Below, in pieces: positions 1 through 4,561 of a stretch of DNA of 6,550 nt. The stretch comes from Anaerolineaceae bacterium (GTDB lineage Bacteria; Chloroflexota; Anaerolineae; Anaerolineales; Anaerolineaceae). The stretch spans positions 1 to 6,550 of the forward strand of contig DLXG01000289.1 in the NCBI GenBank assembly GCA_003448875.1. The letters run 5' to 3'. How positions within the stretch are numbered: the stretch's first letter is position 1; each line of letters begins with the position of its first letter. Under the pieces are notes generated by a model, which did no database searches, was not told where the DNA came from, and saw only the letters and a list, made by a program, of their open reading frames with translations. The translations under genes and the position numbers were made by a program.

Positions 1-42
1 CAGTATGCGCTGGACAGACGGCTCGACCAATGGGTCAAGTGA
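1..42 (+). CDS. C-terminal end of an unidentified protein (5' part outside window)
   Basis: Frame 1 reads QYALDRRLDQWVK and then a TGA stop at 40-42. Thirty-one bases later comes a strong plus-strand intrinsic terminator, which is what one expects just after the last gene of a transcript. The other two plus frames stay open across the terminator hairpin and are less believable. The 13 visible residues are charged and amphipathic, like a C-terminal helix, but are too few to name a family. Function unknown. Confidence 0.45.
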   Translation, partial: QYALDRRLDQWVK

Positions 43-73
43 CCGCCGTATGCGTGCTACAGCGAGCCGAACA

Positions 74-108
74 GACCGCCTGCTTACCTCCCGCAGGCGG
101 TCATTTTT
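74..108 (+). terminator. Rho-independent terminator
   Basis: A perfect 10-bp stem (GACCGCCTGC at 74-83 pairing with GCAGGCGGTC at 93-102) encloses a 9-nt loop and is followed by A and five T residues (104-108). The T-tract is on the plus strand, so it ends transcription of the gene whose tail is at 1-42. The stop codon of the convergent minus-strand antitoxin gene (101-103) sits on the edge of the hairpin. No T-tract follows the stem in the minus direction, so it is probably not an efficient terminator for the toxin-antitoxin operon. Confidence 0.85.
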
Positions 109-394
109 GTCTCAGAAGATCTAATAAGATATCCGGATGCCGTTCGGCCACGCGCAGCAAGACCTTTACCGCACCGCGGGGTTTGCGCCTTCCCTGTTCC
201 CAGTTCTGCAAAGTATTGACACTCACGCCCAGCAAAAGAGCAAACTGCTGCTGAGAAAGCTTCAGACGTTCACGAACGGCTTTGACATCCTGTCCGCTCA
301 TTTCAAAAGACCGTGAGGCAGTCTGTTGGCCATTCAAGATCGCTGCCCCTTCTCGGACACTGGCAAGTAATTCGGCAAAGGTTTCTTCTTTCAT
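101..394 (-). CDS. NadS/HigA-family helix-turn-helix antitoxin
   Basis: A 97-residue protein, the expected length for NadS/HigA-type antitoxins. The N-terminal part (residues 1-33) is the short helical arm seen in NadS proteins. Residues about 36-90 form a Cro/C1-type HTH, with the core around 47-66 (LSQQQFALLLGVSVNTLQNW) followed by the typical EQGRRKP turn at 66-72. Its role by family: bind and neutralise the HigB-type toxin encoded just upstream, and repress the shared promoter. The start codon overlaps the toxin stop as ATGA (391-394), so translation is probably coupled. A good Shine-Dalgarno sequence, AGAAGGA at 401-407 with a 6-nt gap, lies inside the end of the toxin gene. A solitary XRE regulator is the alternative, but the toxin partner makes antitoxin much more likely. 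Confidence 0.9.
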   Translation of the reverse strand: MKEETFAELLASVREGAAILNGQQTASRSFEMSGQDVKAVRERLKLSQQQFALLLGVSVNTLQNWEQGRRKPRGAVKVLLRVAERHPDILLDLLRQK

Positions 395-708
395 GGGTAT
401 TCCTTCTCAACGACCTGACGGAGCGCCCTGATTTGTTCAGGGGTTAAGTCAGCCCGCTCATTCTTTCTAAATGCGAATAAAAACAAAATAATATCTTGTT
501 GAACGACCCAATAATAGATCACCCGCACACCGCCTCTCCTCCCGGTTCCGGCAATACTCCAGCGCAATTTTCGCAAGCCGCCACTGCCCGGAATGAGTTT
601 TCCGGCATCTGGAAAGTTGAAGAGATAGGCTTGCAGTTCACGGTACTCGTCATCGCTCAAAAGTTCCACAATGCGGCGGGTGAAAACGGAGGTTTCAATG
701 AAGTGCAT
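391..708 (-). CDS. HigB/RelE-family type II toxin (HigB2-like)
   Basis: A 105-residue protein matching the HigB2 branch of the RelE/ParE fold. Recognisable blocks are the start MHFIETSVFTRR, LSDDEYRELQ (17-26), the GSGGLRKLRW strand (41-50), GRRGGVRVIYYW (56-67) and the KNER segment (82-85). By family, such toxins are ribosome-dependent mRNA endonucleases, and the basic residues R46, K47, R49, R62 and K82 are the kind used for RNA contact and catalysis; this assignment is from family knowledge. The gene is first in its operon, the toxin-first order typical of higBA. Upstream of the ATG there is only a C-rich run and no Shine-Dalgarno match, whereas the antitoxin has a good one. This suggests the antitoxin is made in excess. 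The frame appears intact. Confidence 0.9.
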   Translation of the reverse strand: MHFIETSVFTRRIVELLSDDEYRELQAYLFNFPDAGKLIPGSGGLRKLRWSIAGTGRRGGVRVIYYWVVQQDIILFLFAFRKNERADLTPEQIRALRQVVEKEYP

Positions 709-740
709 AAGAAACGGGGGGAAGCGATAATGTTGATTAG

Positions 741-769
741 ATTATACGCCATTGGCGTACAAACGTCAA
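741..769 (-). promoter_or_regulatory. Sigma-70-type promoter of the toxin-antitoxin operon
   Basis: On the minus strand, TTGACG (769 to 764) is followed by a 17-nt spacer and a perfect TATAAT (746 to 741). Transcription should start near 734, giving a leader of about 26 nt before the toxin ATG at 708. This is the strongest promoter-like sequence in the window. Confidence 0.85.
745..759. promoter_or_regulatory. Inverted repeat in the TA promoter spacer, likely antitoxin operator
   Basis: TACGCCA-T-TGGCGTA is a perfect 7-bp inverted repeat with a 1-nt centre. It fills the spacer between the -35 and -10 boxes of the TA promoter and shares bases with the -10. A dimeric HTH antitoxin bound here would block RNA polymerase. 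This is the usual autoregulation plan of type II TA operons. The binding itself is inferred from position and symmetry. Confidence 0.65.
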
Positions 770-794
770 GGAAAATTTGCGCTTTGTGCCTTCT

Positions 795-823
795 TTGCGT
801 GTCGCAAAAAATAGTCGTACAAT
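795..823 (+). promoter_or_regulatory. Sigma-70-type promoter for the recombinase gene
   Basis: TTGCGT (795-800), a 17-nt spacer and TACAAT (818-823) on the plus strand predict a start near 830, about 105 nt before the recombinase ATG at 937. The -10 box lies inside a long dyad (812-839), so whatever binds that dyad should control this promoter. No other open gene lies downstream on this strand before the breakpoint. Confidence 0.6.
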
Positions 824-839
824 ACATATTGTAAGACGT
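812..839. promoter_or_regulatory. 28-bp dyad: operator or dif-like recombination site
   Basis: A perfect inverted repeat, TACAATA-CA-TATTGTA (818-833), extends outward through GTC/GAC (814-816 and 835-837) with one mismatch. It can also be parsed as two 11-bp arms (TAGTCGTACAA and TTGTAAGACGT) around a 6-bp centre (TACATA), the geometry of Xer/dif sites. The left arm shares the CGTA.AA core of XerC-type arms as I remember them. It sits about 100 bp ahead of a tyrosine recombinase start and covers the -10 box. An ordinary repressor operator is the simpler reading; a recombination core is the alternative. Confidence 0.45.
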
Positions 840-846
840 AAAACAA

Positions 847-878
847 CCCAAAAACCCATCAAAACCCCCGTTTTTGGG
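847..878. repeat. Inverted repeat in recombinase leader
   Basis: CCCAAAAAC (847-855) and GTTTTTGGG (870-878) are perfect 9-bp inverted arms around a 14-nt gap. A shorter CCCC/GGGG stem (866-869 with 876-879) competes with it. On the minus strand the short stem is followed by TTTT, giving a weak terminator look. On the plus strand it would fold in the leader of the recombinase mRNA. The surrounding sequence is simple (A runs and C runs), so a chance origin is quite possible. Confidence 0.3.
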
Positions 879-936
879 GCAAAAAACCGCCCTAAACTGC
901 GTCGCACAATGTTTTTAGCGGGAGGAAAACGTACCA

Positions 937-1032
937 ATGAACCCCATAGACGACTTCATGTCAACCCTCACCAGCCCCCGCACGGCAGAACGCTACCGCT
1001 CTGCACTGGACGAATTTACTGACTGGTACACC
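937..1032 (+). pseudogene. Tyrosine recombinase (XerC-like), N-terminal fragment only
   Basis: The first ~31-33 codons read like the start of the SAM-like core-binding domain of phage-integrase/Xer proteins: FMSTLTSP, RTAERYRSAL and DEFTDWY (residues 7-31) are characteristic of that first helix-turn region. The start is well supported by GGAGG at 921-925 with an 11-nt gap and by the promoter at 795-823. Full proteins of this family are about 300 residues or more and carry the R-H-R-Y catalytic domain at the C-terminus; none of that is here. From about 1030 the same frame continues to a stop at 1435-1437, but there it is antisense to the PTS IIC gene and encodes nothing recognisable. The gene is therefore cut at the breakpoint, and its remainder is not in the window. 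Confidence 0.7.
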
Positions 1033-1043
1033 GGCACCATCAG
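1019..1043. repeat. Inverted repeat spanning the breakpoint
   Basis: CTGA-c-TGGT (1019-1027) and ACCA-TCAG (1036-1043) are inverted arms of eight pairs with one bulged C, enclosing an 8-nt loop. The loop contains the point where recombinase and IIC sequences meet. Short stems like this arise often by chance; only the position makes it notable. Confidence 0.35.
1026..1036. other. Breakpoint joining recombinase 5' end to IIC 3' region
   Basis: Left of this point the plus strand encodes a recombinase N-terminus; right of it the minus strand encodes PTS IIC. IIC matches its family up to Val324 (codon 1029-1031) and then reads YQSVNSSSAER and a stop, which is merely the antisense of the recombinase. 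The recombinase is plausible up to DWYTG (to about 1035). A few bases (about 1026-1035) fit either gene, suggesting micro-homology. No transposase, terminal inverted repeat or target duplication is visible. Confidence 0.7.
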
Positions 1044-2032
1044 CGCAGTGGTGGCCAGCACCGAGGTATGCCCCACCGCAATAGCCGGGTCTACCCCGAT
1101 GAACAACTGCTTGCCCTTGGTGCGTGCCTGCATGAAGGCCGCCGCCGCTTCCGAAACCGGCACCAAAGCCTGCATGACGATGCCGGACATCATCGGCAGC
1201 AGCACCAGCGCGGTGGCCAGTTTAATCATCAGCATGACAATATCGCCCCACCAGAAGCCGGCCCCAATGCCCATCAACAGGCCGATGATGCCGCCCAGTA
1301 CGGCCGGCTCGCCAATGGCTCCAAACCGCTTTTGCACATATTCCGGGGTGAATTTAGCGGAAGATGTGAACGGCAGTTTATCCAGCAGCGAAGAAACCGC
1401 GTGGGCGAACATGCCCCACCACACATTGAAGCCCTGATAAAAGGCAATGTTCTTGAAGCCGTAGAACTTCTCCGGGTAACCCTTGTTGGCGTACCAGTCG
1501 GTCACCATCAGGTTGACCCAGCACCAGCCGGCTGCCACAATCAGCGCTGCCAGCACGTTATTGGTCAGCGCCAGCATAATCAAAGCACAAATGGTGGCTT
1601 CCCACGTATCCCAGATGTTAAGATTGAGCGTATCGGTCAGATTGGTGACGATCAGCAGCAGGTTGACAGCCAGACTGATGGCAATCACCGCATAGGCAAT
1701 CGGGTGGCCGAAAGCGAAAGCCGCATAGGCCCCCCAACCAATGTCGGTGTAGGTGAACACCCCGCCGAAGCGTTCGGTCAGCGCGGTAGCCGCCGGCCCA
1801 ACCCCGGCCAGGAAAAAGTCCACGATGATGTAGACGCCCTGAAAACCAACTGCGATCATCAAACCGTTGCGAATGGCGCGCACCGGCCCTAGCCGCACAA
1901 TCAGGCCGATCAGCGTAAACACCACAAAAATCATGAATAACGCGCCAAGATTGACGACCGGCTCCAGCAAAGCCTGAATGGTATTAAAAAATCCGTCCAT
2001 CTTGAATCCTTCCTTAGGTTTTGGAAATGGGA

Positions 2033-2061
2033 ATTATGACATAATGGGTACGACAGGGCAA
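2033..2061 (-). promoter_or_regulatory. Possible internal promoter before IIC
   Basis: On the minus strand TTGCCC (2061 to 2056), a 17-nt spacer and CATAAT (2038 to 2033) lie within the 112-nt IIB-IIC gap, with a predicted start near 2026. It would give IIC a separate, short-leader transcript. The match is only fair (4 of 6 and 5 of 6), and IIC is probably still mainly part of the operon transcript. Confidence 0.35.
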
Positions 2062-2080
2062 TGAGTATATCTCTCGATAG

Positions 2081-2090
2081 CCTCCTCCTT
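2081..2090 (-). promoter_or_regulatory. Orphan Shine-Dalgarno sequence in the IIB-IIC gap
   Basis: AAGGAGGAGG on the minus strand is a near-perfect anti-16S match, but no ATG, GTG or TTG lies at a normal distance. The first candidate is a TTG 19 nt downstream (2061), opening a 15-codon frame whose TAA stop overlaps the Shine-Dalgarno site of IIC. It may be a leader peptide, a relic of a lost small gene or chance. Confidence 0.4.
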
Positions 2091-2112
2091 CTACATCCTT
2101 GCCGGGACGCAG

Positions 2113-2415
2113 CTATTCCTTGATTTTGGCAATCGCATCAAAAATCTGGTCGAACAATTCCTTCTGACCAATACCCGTCAACAGCGGCACACCATTGAAC
2201 ACCGGCACATCATCGCGCGGCGGAAGCACAGCCGTGGCGACGATGATATCGGCTTTGGTGGATTGCAGCAGCACATCCGCATCGGCCACCTTGCCTTTTT
2301 TGACCACCACCGACACATTCCGCCGCTTGGCTTCTTCCTCAATCTTCACCGCCGCCAGCGTGGAGGTGGCAATCGAAGACCCGCACATAACTAAAATGAC
2401 AGCTGCTCGATTCAT
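2113..2415 (-). CDS. PTS galactitol-family EIIB
   Basis: A 100-residue cytoplasmic phosphocarrier of the galactitol IIB type (about 95-100 residues is usual). The active-site loop VMCGSSIATST (9-19) carries Cys11, the residue that takes phosphate from IIA and passes it to the substrate in IIC. The C-terminal block, with FNGVPLLTGIG (73-83) followed by a final helix, is typical of GatB. The ATG is 6 bases after the aminotransferase stop; the only Shine-Dalgarno-like sequence (AAAGGA, 2427-2432) lies within the last codons of that gene, so the two are probably translationally coupled. The transported compound cannot be told from this subunit; galactitol-family PTSs also handle other polyols and sugars. 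Intact. Confidence 0.92.
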   Translation of the reverse strand: MNRAAVILVMCGSSIATSTLAAVKIEEEAKRRNVSVVVKKGKVADADVLLQSTKADIIVATAVLPPRDDVPVFNGVPLLTGIGQKELFDQIFDAIAKIKE

Positions 2416-2421
2416 CCTTGA

Positions 2422-3564
2422 CTACATCCTTTCTGATACAGAGGTGGATTGGAGTGGGAGAGAATTTTCTTCAAAGTAATTCCGCAATTCGTTCAGCACA
2501 CCCAGCACATCCTCATGGGTGCCAATAGTGATGCGGAAGTACTGATCACCGGGCAGACCGCGTGCATTGACGAAACTGCGCGTAATGTAACCCTTGCCGA
2601 GCAGGTATTCGTAAATCTGGCTGGCTTTAAAGCCGTTATCCACGCGGATCATCACAAAATTGGCCTGAGAAGGGATTGGATAAAAGCCGGGAAACTTCTT
2701 GAGTTCGTTGTAGAGGAATTCGCGGTCTTCTTTGACACGCCGCACGTTTTCGCGGATGTAATCGGCATCTTCAATAGCCGCTATGGCCGCTACTTTGGTC
2801 ACCAGCCCGATGTTGAGCGGCGTGCGCACGCGGTTGACCGCTTCGATCAGTTCGGGGCGCGCTACAATCCAGCCCAGCCGGATGCCCGCCAGCCCCATCG
2901 CCTTTGAGAAAGTATGGCTGATGATCAGATTGGGGTATTCATCCAGCAGGTCTTCTACCGGGCTGTCGCCGAATTCAAAGTAAGCCTCGTCAATTGCCAC
3001 CAGAATGCCGGTTTCGCACAGGCCGCGCACCAGCTCGCGGCTGATCTGATGCCCGTCCGGGTTGTTAGGGCGCGAAACCAGTACCATCTTGGTCTGGGGA
3101 GTGATTTTGGAGGTAAAACTTTCCAGCGTGTAGTTGAAGTCCTGATCTACCGGCAAGACGCTGACCACCGTGGCACCGTAAAGCGGCACGCGGCGGGTGT
3201 AGGGTGAATAATCGGGGGTCGAGATCAGAATCTCATCGCCCGGATCAAGAAAGGCCTTATACAGCAGGTCAATCACTTCCATCGAGCCATTGCCGCAGGT
3301 GATCCAGTCTGCTCGGCCGGGCAGTCCCACGTATTCGGCCAGTTTGGCGCGCAATTCCACATCCGTATAGGGATCTTCTGGATAGTAATTCAACTGGTCG
3401 GCAATCTGACGCACGGCCTCGACCACCTTTGGAGAAGGTGGATACACCAGTTCGTTGCCCATCAGCCGGCGGTATTCCGGCTTTTGCCATCCCAGTCGAA
3501 AATGATGCAGGTTATAAATTTCTCCAACTTTTGCGGCTTTGCTGATAAATTTTGAGAGTTCCAT
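2422..3564 (-). CDS. PLP-dependent aminotransferase, class I/II, HisC-like
   Basis: A 380-residue fold-type I aminotransferase closest in look to histidinol-phosphate aminotransferase and its relative CobD. Visible from the ATG: the HisC-like NYYPEDPY segment (59-66), CGNGSMEV cofactor loop (90-97), RPNNPDG (165-171, normally PNNPTG), DEAYFEF with Asp192 and Tyr195, SHTFSKAMGLAGIRLGW with the PLP lysine Lys221 and Arg229, and two arginines late in the chain, Arg329 and Arg344 (FRITIG), where HisC binds the acidic/phosphate end of its substrate. All catalytic residues are present. A TTG at 3573 is possible, but AAAGGA (3574-3579) touches it and is 9 nt from the ATG at 3562-3564, so ATG is chosen. 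It sits between IIA (41-nt gap) and IIB (6-nt gap). A plain HisC of histidine synthesis is possible, but no other his gene is near; a role on the PTS product is inferred. Confidence 0.88.
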   Translation of the reverse strand: MELSKFISKAAKVGEIYNLHHFRLGWQKPEYRRLMGNELVYPPSPKVVEAVRQIADQLNYYPEDPYTDVELRAKLAEYVGLPGRADWITCGNGSMEVIDLLYKAFLDPGDEILISTPDYSPYTRRVPLYGATVVSVLPVDQDFNYTLESFTSKITPQTKMVLVSRPNNPDGHQISRELVRGLCETGILVAIDEAYFEFGDSPVEDLLDEYPNLIISHTFSKAMGLAGIRLGWIVARPELIEAVNRVRTPLNIGLVTKVAAIAAIEDADYIRENVRRVKEDREFLYNELKKFPGFYPIPSQANFVMIRVDNGFKASQIYEYLLGKGYITRSFVNARGLPGDQYFRITIGTHEDVLGVLNELRNYFEENSLPLQSTSVSERM

Positions 3565-3573
3565 GATGTTCAA

Positions 3574-3579
3574 TCCTTT
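3574..3579 (-). promoter_or_regulatory. Ribosome binding site that decides the aminotransferase start
   Basis: AAAGGA ends directly against a TTG (3571-3573) but stands 9 nt before the in-frame ATG (3562-3564). The spacing favours the ATG, removing three residues from the longer reading. Confidence 0.6.
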
Positions 3580-3605
3580 GCTGTAAAGATAAAAATGATC
3601 ACCGA

Positions 3606-4064
3606 TTAAGCACCGGCCTGTTTCAAATGCTCCAAAAGCAGGGTCAGGCCGTCACCCTGACGCAGCTGCTGTAATTTTTCTGCATCCGAGATAAAATCCG
3701 CCAGCGCCGATAAAAACGCCACATGATCATCCGGGTCGGAGATCAGCAGCAAGAAAACCAGATTGGCCTGCACCTCACCTCCCTGACCGCCCATCGGCTC
3801 GAAGGCAACCGGCTGCCCCAGAACGGCCACCACCATGCCCGGCACCACCGTCCATTCGGCATCGGCATGGGGGATGGCAATGCCGCTGCCCGGTGCGTGA
3901 ATGCCGGTGGGGTATTTTTCTTCGCGTTCCAGCAGCGCTTGAGCAAAGCCTTCTTTCACCCAACCGTTTTCAAAAGCAATTTCCGCCATTTTTTGGAGCA
4001 ACTCGCGGCGGTCAAGGGCTTGCTCAAAACGGGTGATTTGCAGGGAATTCAGAACAGATAACAA
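3606..4064 (-). CDS. PTS EIIA, fructose/galactitol type (GatA-like)
   Basis: A 152-residue cytoplasmic phosphocarrier of the PTS_EIIA_2 fold, which accepts phosphate from HPr and gives it to IIB. The diagnostic run is REEKYPTGI (47-55) then GIAIPHAD (61-68), with His66 as the phosphorylated histidine; the supporting second histidine is His114 in DDHVAFLSALADF (112-124). Length is normal for a free-standing galactitol IIA. The start is a TTG at 4062-4064, preceded by GAGGTG (4070-4075) with a 5-nt gap; the next in-frame ATG would remove the first helix, so TTG is preferred. It is the first gene of the minus-strand operon and diverges from the PRD regulator. Intact. Confidence 0.9.
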   Translation of the reverse strand: MLSVLNSLQITRFEQALDRRELLQKMAEIAFENGWVKEGFAQALLEREEKYPTGIHAPGSGIAIPHADAEWTVVPGMVVAVLGQPVAFEPMGGQGGEVQANLVFLLLISDPDDHVAFLSALADFISDAEKLQQLRQGDGLTLLLEHLKQAGA

Positions 4065-4153
4065 AAGTTCACCTCAATGTATGGATTTTTTGAAAAGCAA
4101 GGGGGTGGGTAGAAATCTGAAAACGTTCGGGCTTTCTGGAATTGCTGTTTTTG

Positions 4154-4183
4154 ATTATAGAAAAAAGCCGCCCGTTTTGTTTC
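4154..4183 (-). promoter_or_regulatory. Promoter of the PTS operon with poor -35 box
   Basis: A perfect TATAAT (4159 to 4154, minus strand) is the only good -10 upstream of IIA. The best -35 is GAAACA at 4183 to 4178, with an 18-nt spacer and only 3 of 6 consensus bases. A start near 4147 leaves a leader of about 83 nt. A strong -10 with a poor -35 is the pattern of an activator-dependent promoter, which fits control by the divergent MtlR-type regulator. Confidence 0.55.
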
Positions 4184-4190
4184 ATTGGTT

Positions 4191-4214
4191 TTTGTAATTA
4201 CAACTTATGACAAA
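4191..4214. promoter_or_regulatory. Candidate regulator binding site upstream of the PTS promoter
   Basis: TTTGTaA (4191-4197) and TgACAAA (4208-4214) form a 24-bp dyad with 6 of 7 matches. Nested in it are a perfect 12-bp palindrome TTGTAATTACAA (4192-4203) and AACTT/AAGTT arms (4202-4206, 4213-4217). Its centre lies about 55 bp before the predicted PTS start, a usual activator position. TTG...CAA outer half-sites resemble what I recall of MtlR operators; binding is inferred. Confidence 0.45.
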
Positions 4215-4471
4215 GTTAGATCATTTTCATGTCTACCCCGCCCTCATCTGCCGGAGCAACGCCGGTTTGCAGATTTTTCACGCCCGCTCACAATTTCACC
4301 TCCCCAGACCTGATGAAAGCTAAACATTCCAGCCGGAACAGTCCCCCAATTGGTTAATCATGCGGAGAGATCATCCAACGGTTCAATCGCAGGCCGCGGA
4401 CTTTAAATCCAGTTTCACTTCCCGGCAGTTTTGCGTTTTTAAGAAAATATTTTCCGTTTTGTTCCTCTCAC

Positions 4472-4500
4472 TTGCCGCCGTCCGTCCAATCGGCTATAAT
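4472..4500 (+). promoter_or_regulatory. Sigma-70-type promoter of the PRD regulator gene
   Basis: TTGCCG (4472-4477), a 17-nt spacer and a perfect TATAAT (4495-4500). The expected start near 4507 gives a leader of about 55 nt before the ATG at 4562. This promoter is closer to consensus than that of the PTS operon, consistent with steady regulator production. Confidence 0.75.
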
Positions 4501-4529
4501 GCGCTGAAATTCGCAAAATCCCAGTTAAT

Positions 4530-4539
4530 ACAAATTTGT
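4530..4539. promoter_or_regulatory. Perfect palindrome in the regulator leader
   Basis: ACAAATTTGT is a perfect 10-bp palindrome about 25 bp after the predicted transcription start and 22 bp before the ATG. Its ACAA/TTGT ends resemble those of the dyad at 4191-4214, so it could be an autoregulatory site. It is short enough to occur by chance. Confidence 0.3.
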
Positions 4540-4561
4540 TTTAATTCCCCCCAGCCAAGCC

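Larger units (their letters stand above)
993..2000 (-). pseudogene. PTS galactitol-family EIIC, truncated at its C-terminus
   Basis: The 335-codon frame matches the galactitol-type IIC (GatC) membrane permease, which forms the transmembrane sugar path of the PTS. Hydrophobic segments are seen around residues 16-38, 46-64, 96-119, 135-160, 232-250, 253-282 and 300-324. Family blocks include VGPAATALTERF (67-78), NIWDTW (128-133), KRFGAIGEP (224-232) and FIGVDPAIAVGHTSV (300-314). GatC proteins are about 420-450 residues; homology stops at Val324 and the last 11 residues are read from the antisense of the recombinase gene. About 110 residues, including the final membrane helices, are missing, so transport activity is doubtful. 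The ATG at 2000 is supported by AAGGAAGGA (2007-2015) with a 6-nt gap. It is the last visible gene of the IIA-aminotransferase-IIB-IIC operon. Confidence 0.85.
4065..4561. other. Divergent intergenic control region (497 bp)
   Basis: No believable gene lies here; the one plus-strand frame (4360-4575) runs through the regulator promoter and overlaps its start. The left third (4065-4217) is AT-rich and holds the PTS promoter and dyads. The middle (about 4230-4440) is more GC-balanced, with only trivial palindromes such as CCAATTGG (4346-4353), and I see nothing else in it. The right third holds the regulator promoter and its leader. I found no tRNA, riboswitch or antiterminator hairpin of the BglG/RAT type. 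Confidence 0.6.

Noticed and set aside
1..100. Second dif-like or att-like site on the far side of the TA operon
   Set aside because: I looked for a TACAA/TTGTA core or a copy of the 812-839 motif and saw none, so a complete bounded cassette cannot be claimed from this window.
30..254. 74-codon frame at the left edge
   Set aside because: It runs through the intrinsic terminator and then opposite the antitoxin gene.
937..1437. 166-codon plus-strand frame taken as a complete small protein
   Set aside because: Only the first ~31-33 residues resemble a recombinase; the remainder is the antisense of IIC, so this is a chance fusion across the breakpoint.
1068..1892. 274-codon plus-strand open frame opposite the IIC gene
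   Set aside because: It is antisense to a clear membrane permease, its translation is rich in His, Gln and Arg with no family look, and there is no ribosome binding site.
2449..3207. Overlapping plus-strand frames opposite the aminotransferase
   Set aside because: The aminotransferase on the minus strand has all its catalytic motifs; these frames are its shadows.
4118..4131. TGAAAACGTT resembling a catabolite-response element
   Set aside because: Only the left half and centre match; the right half (CGGG) does not, so it is not supportable as a cre site.
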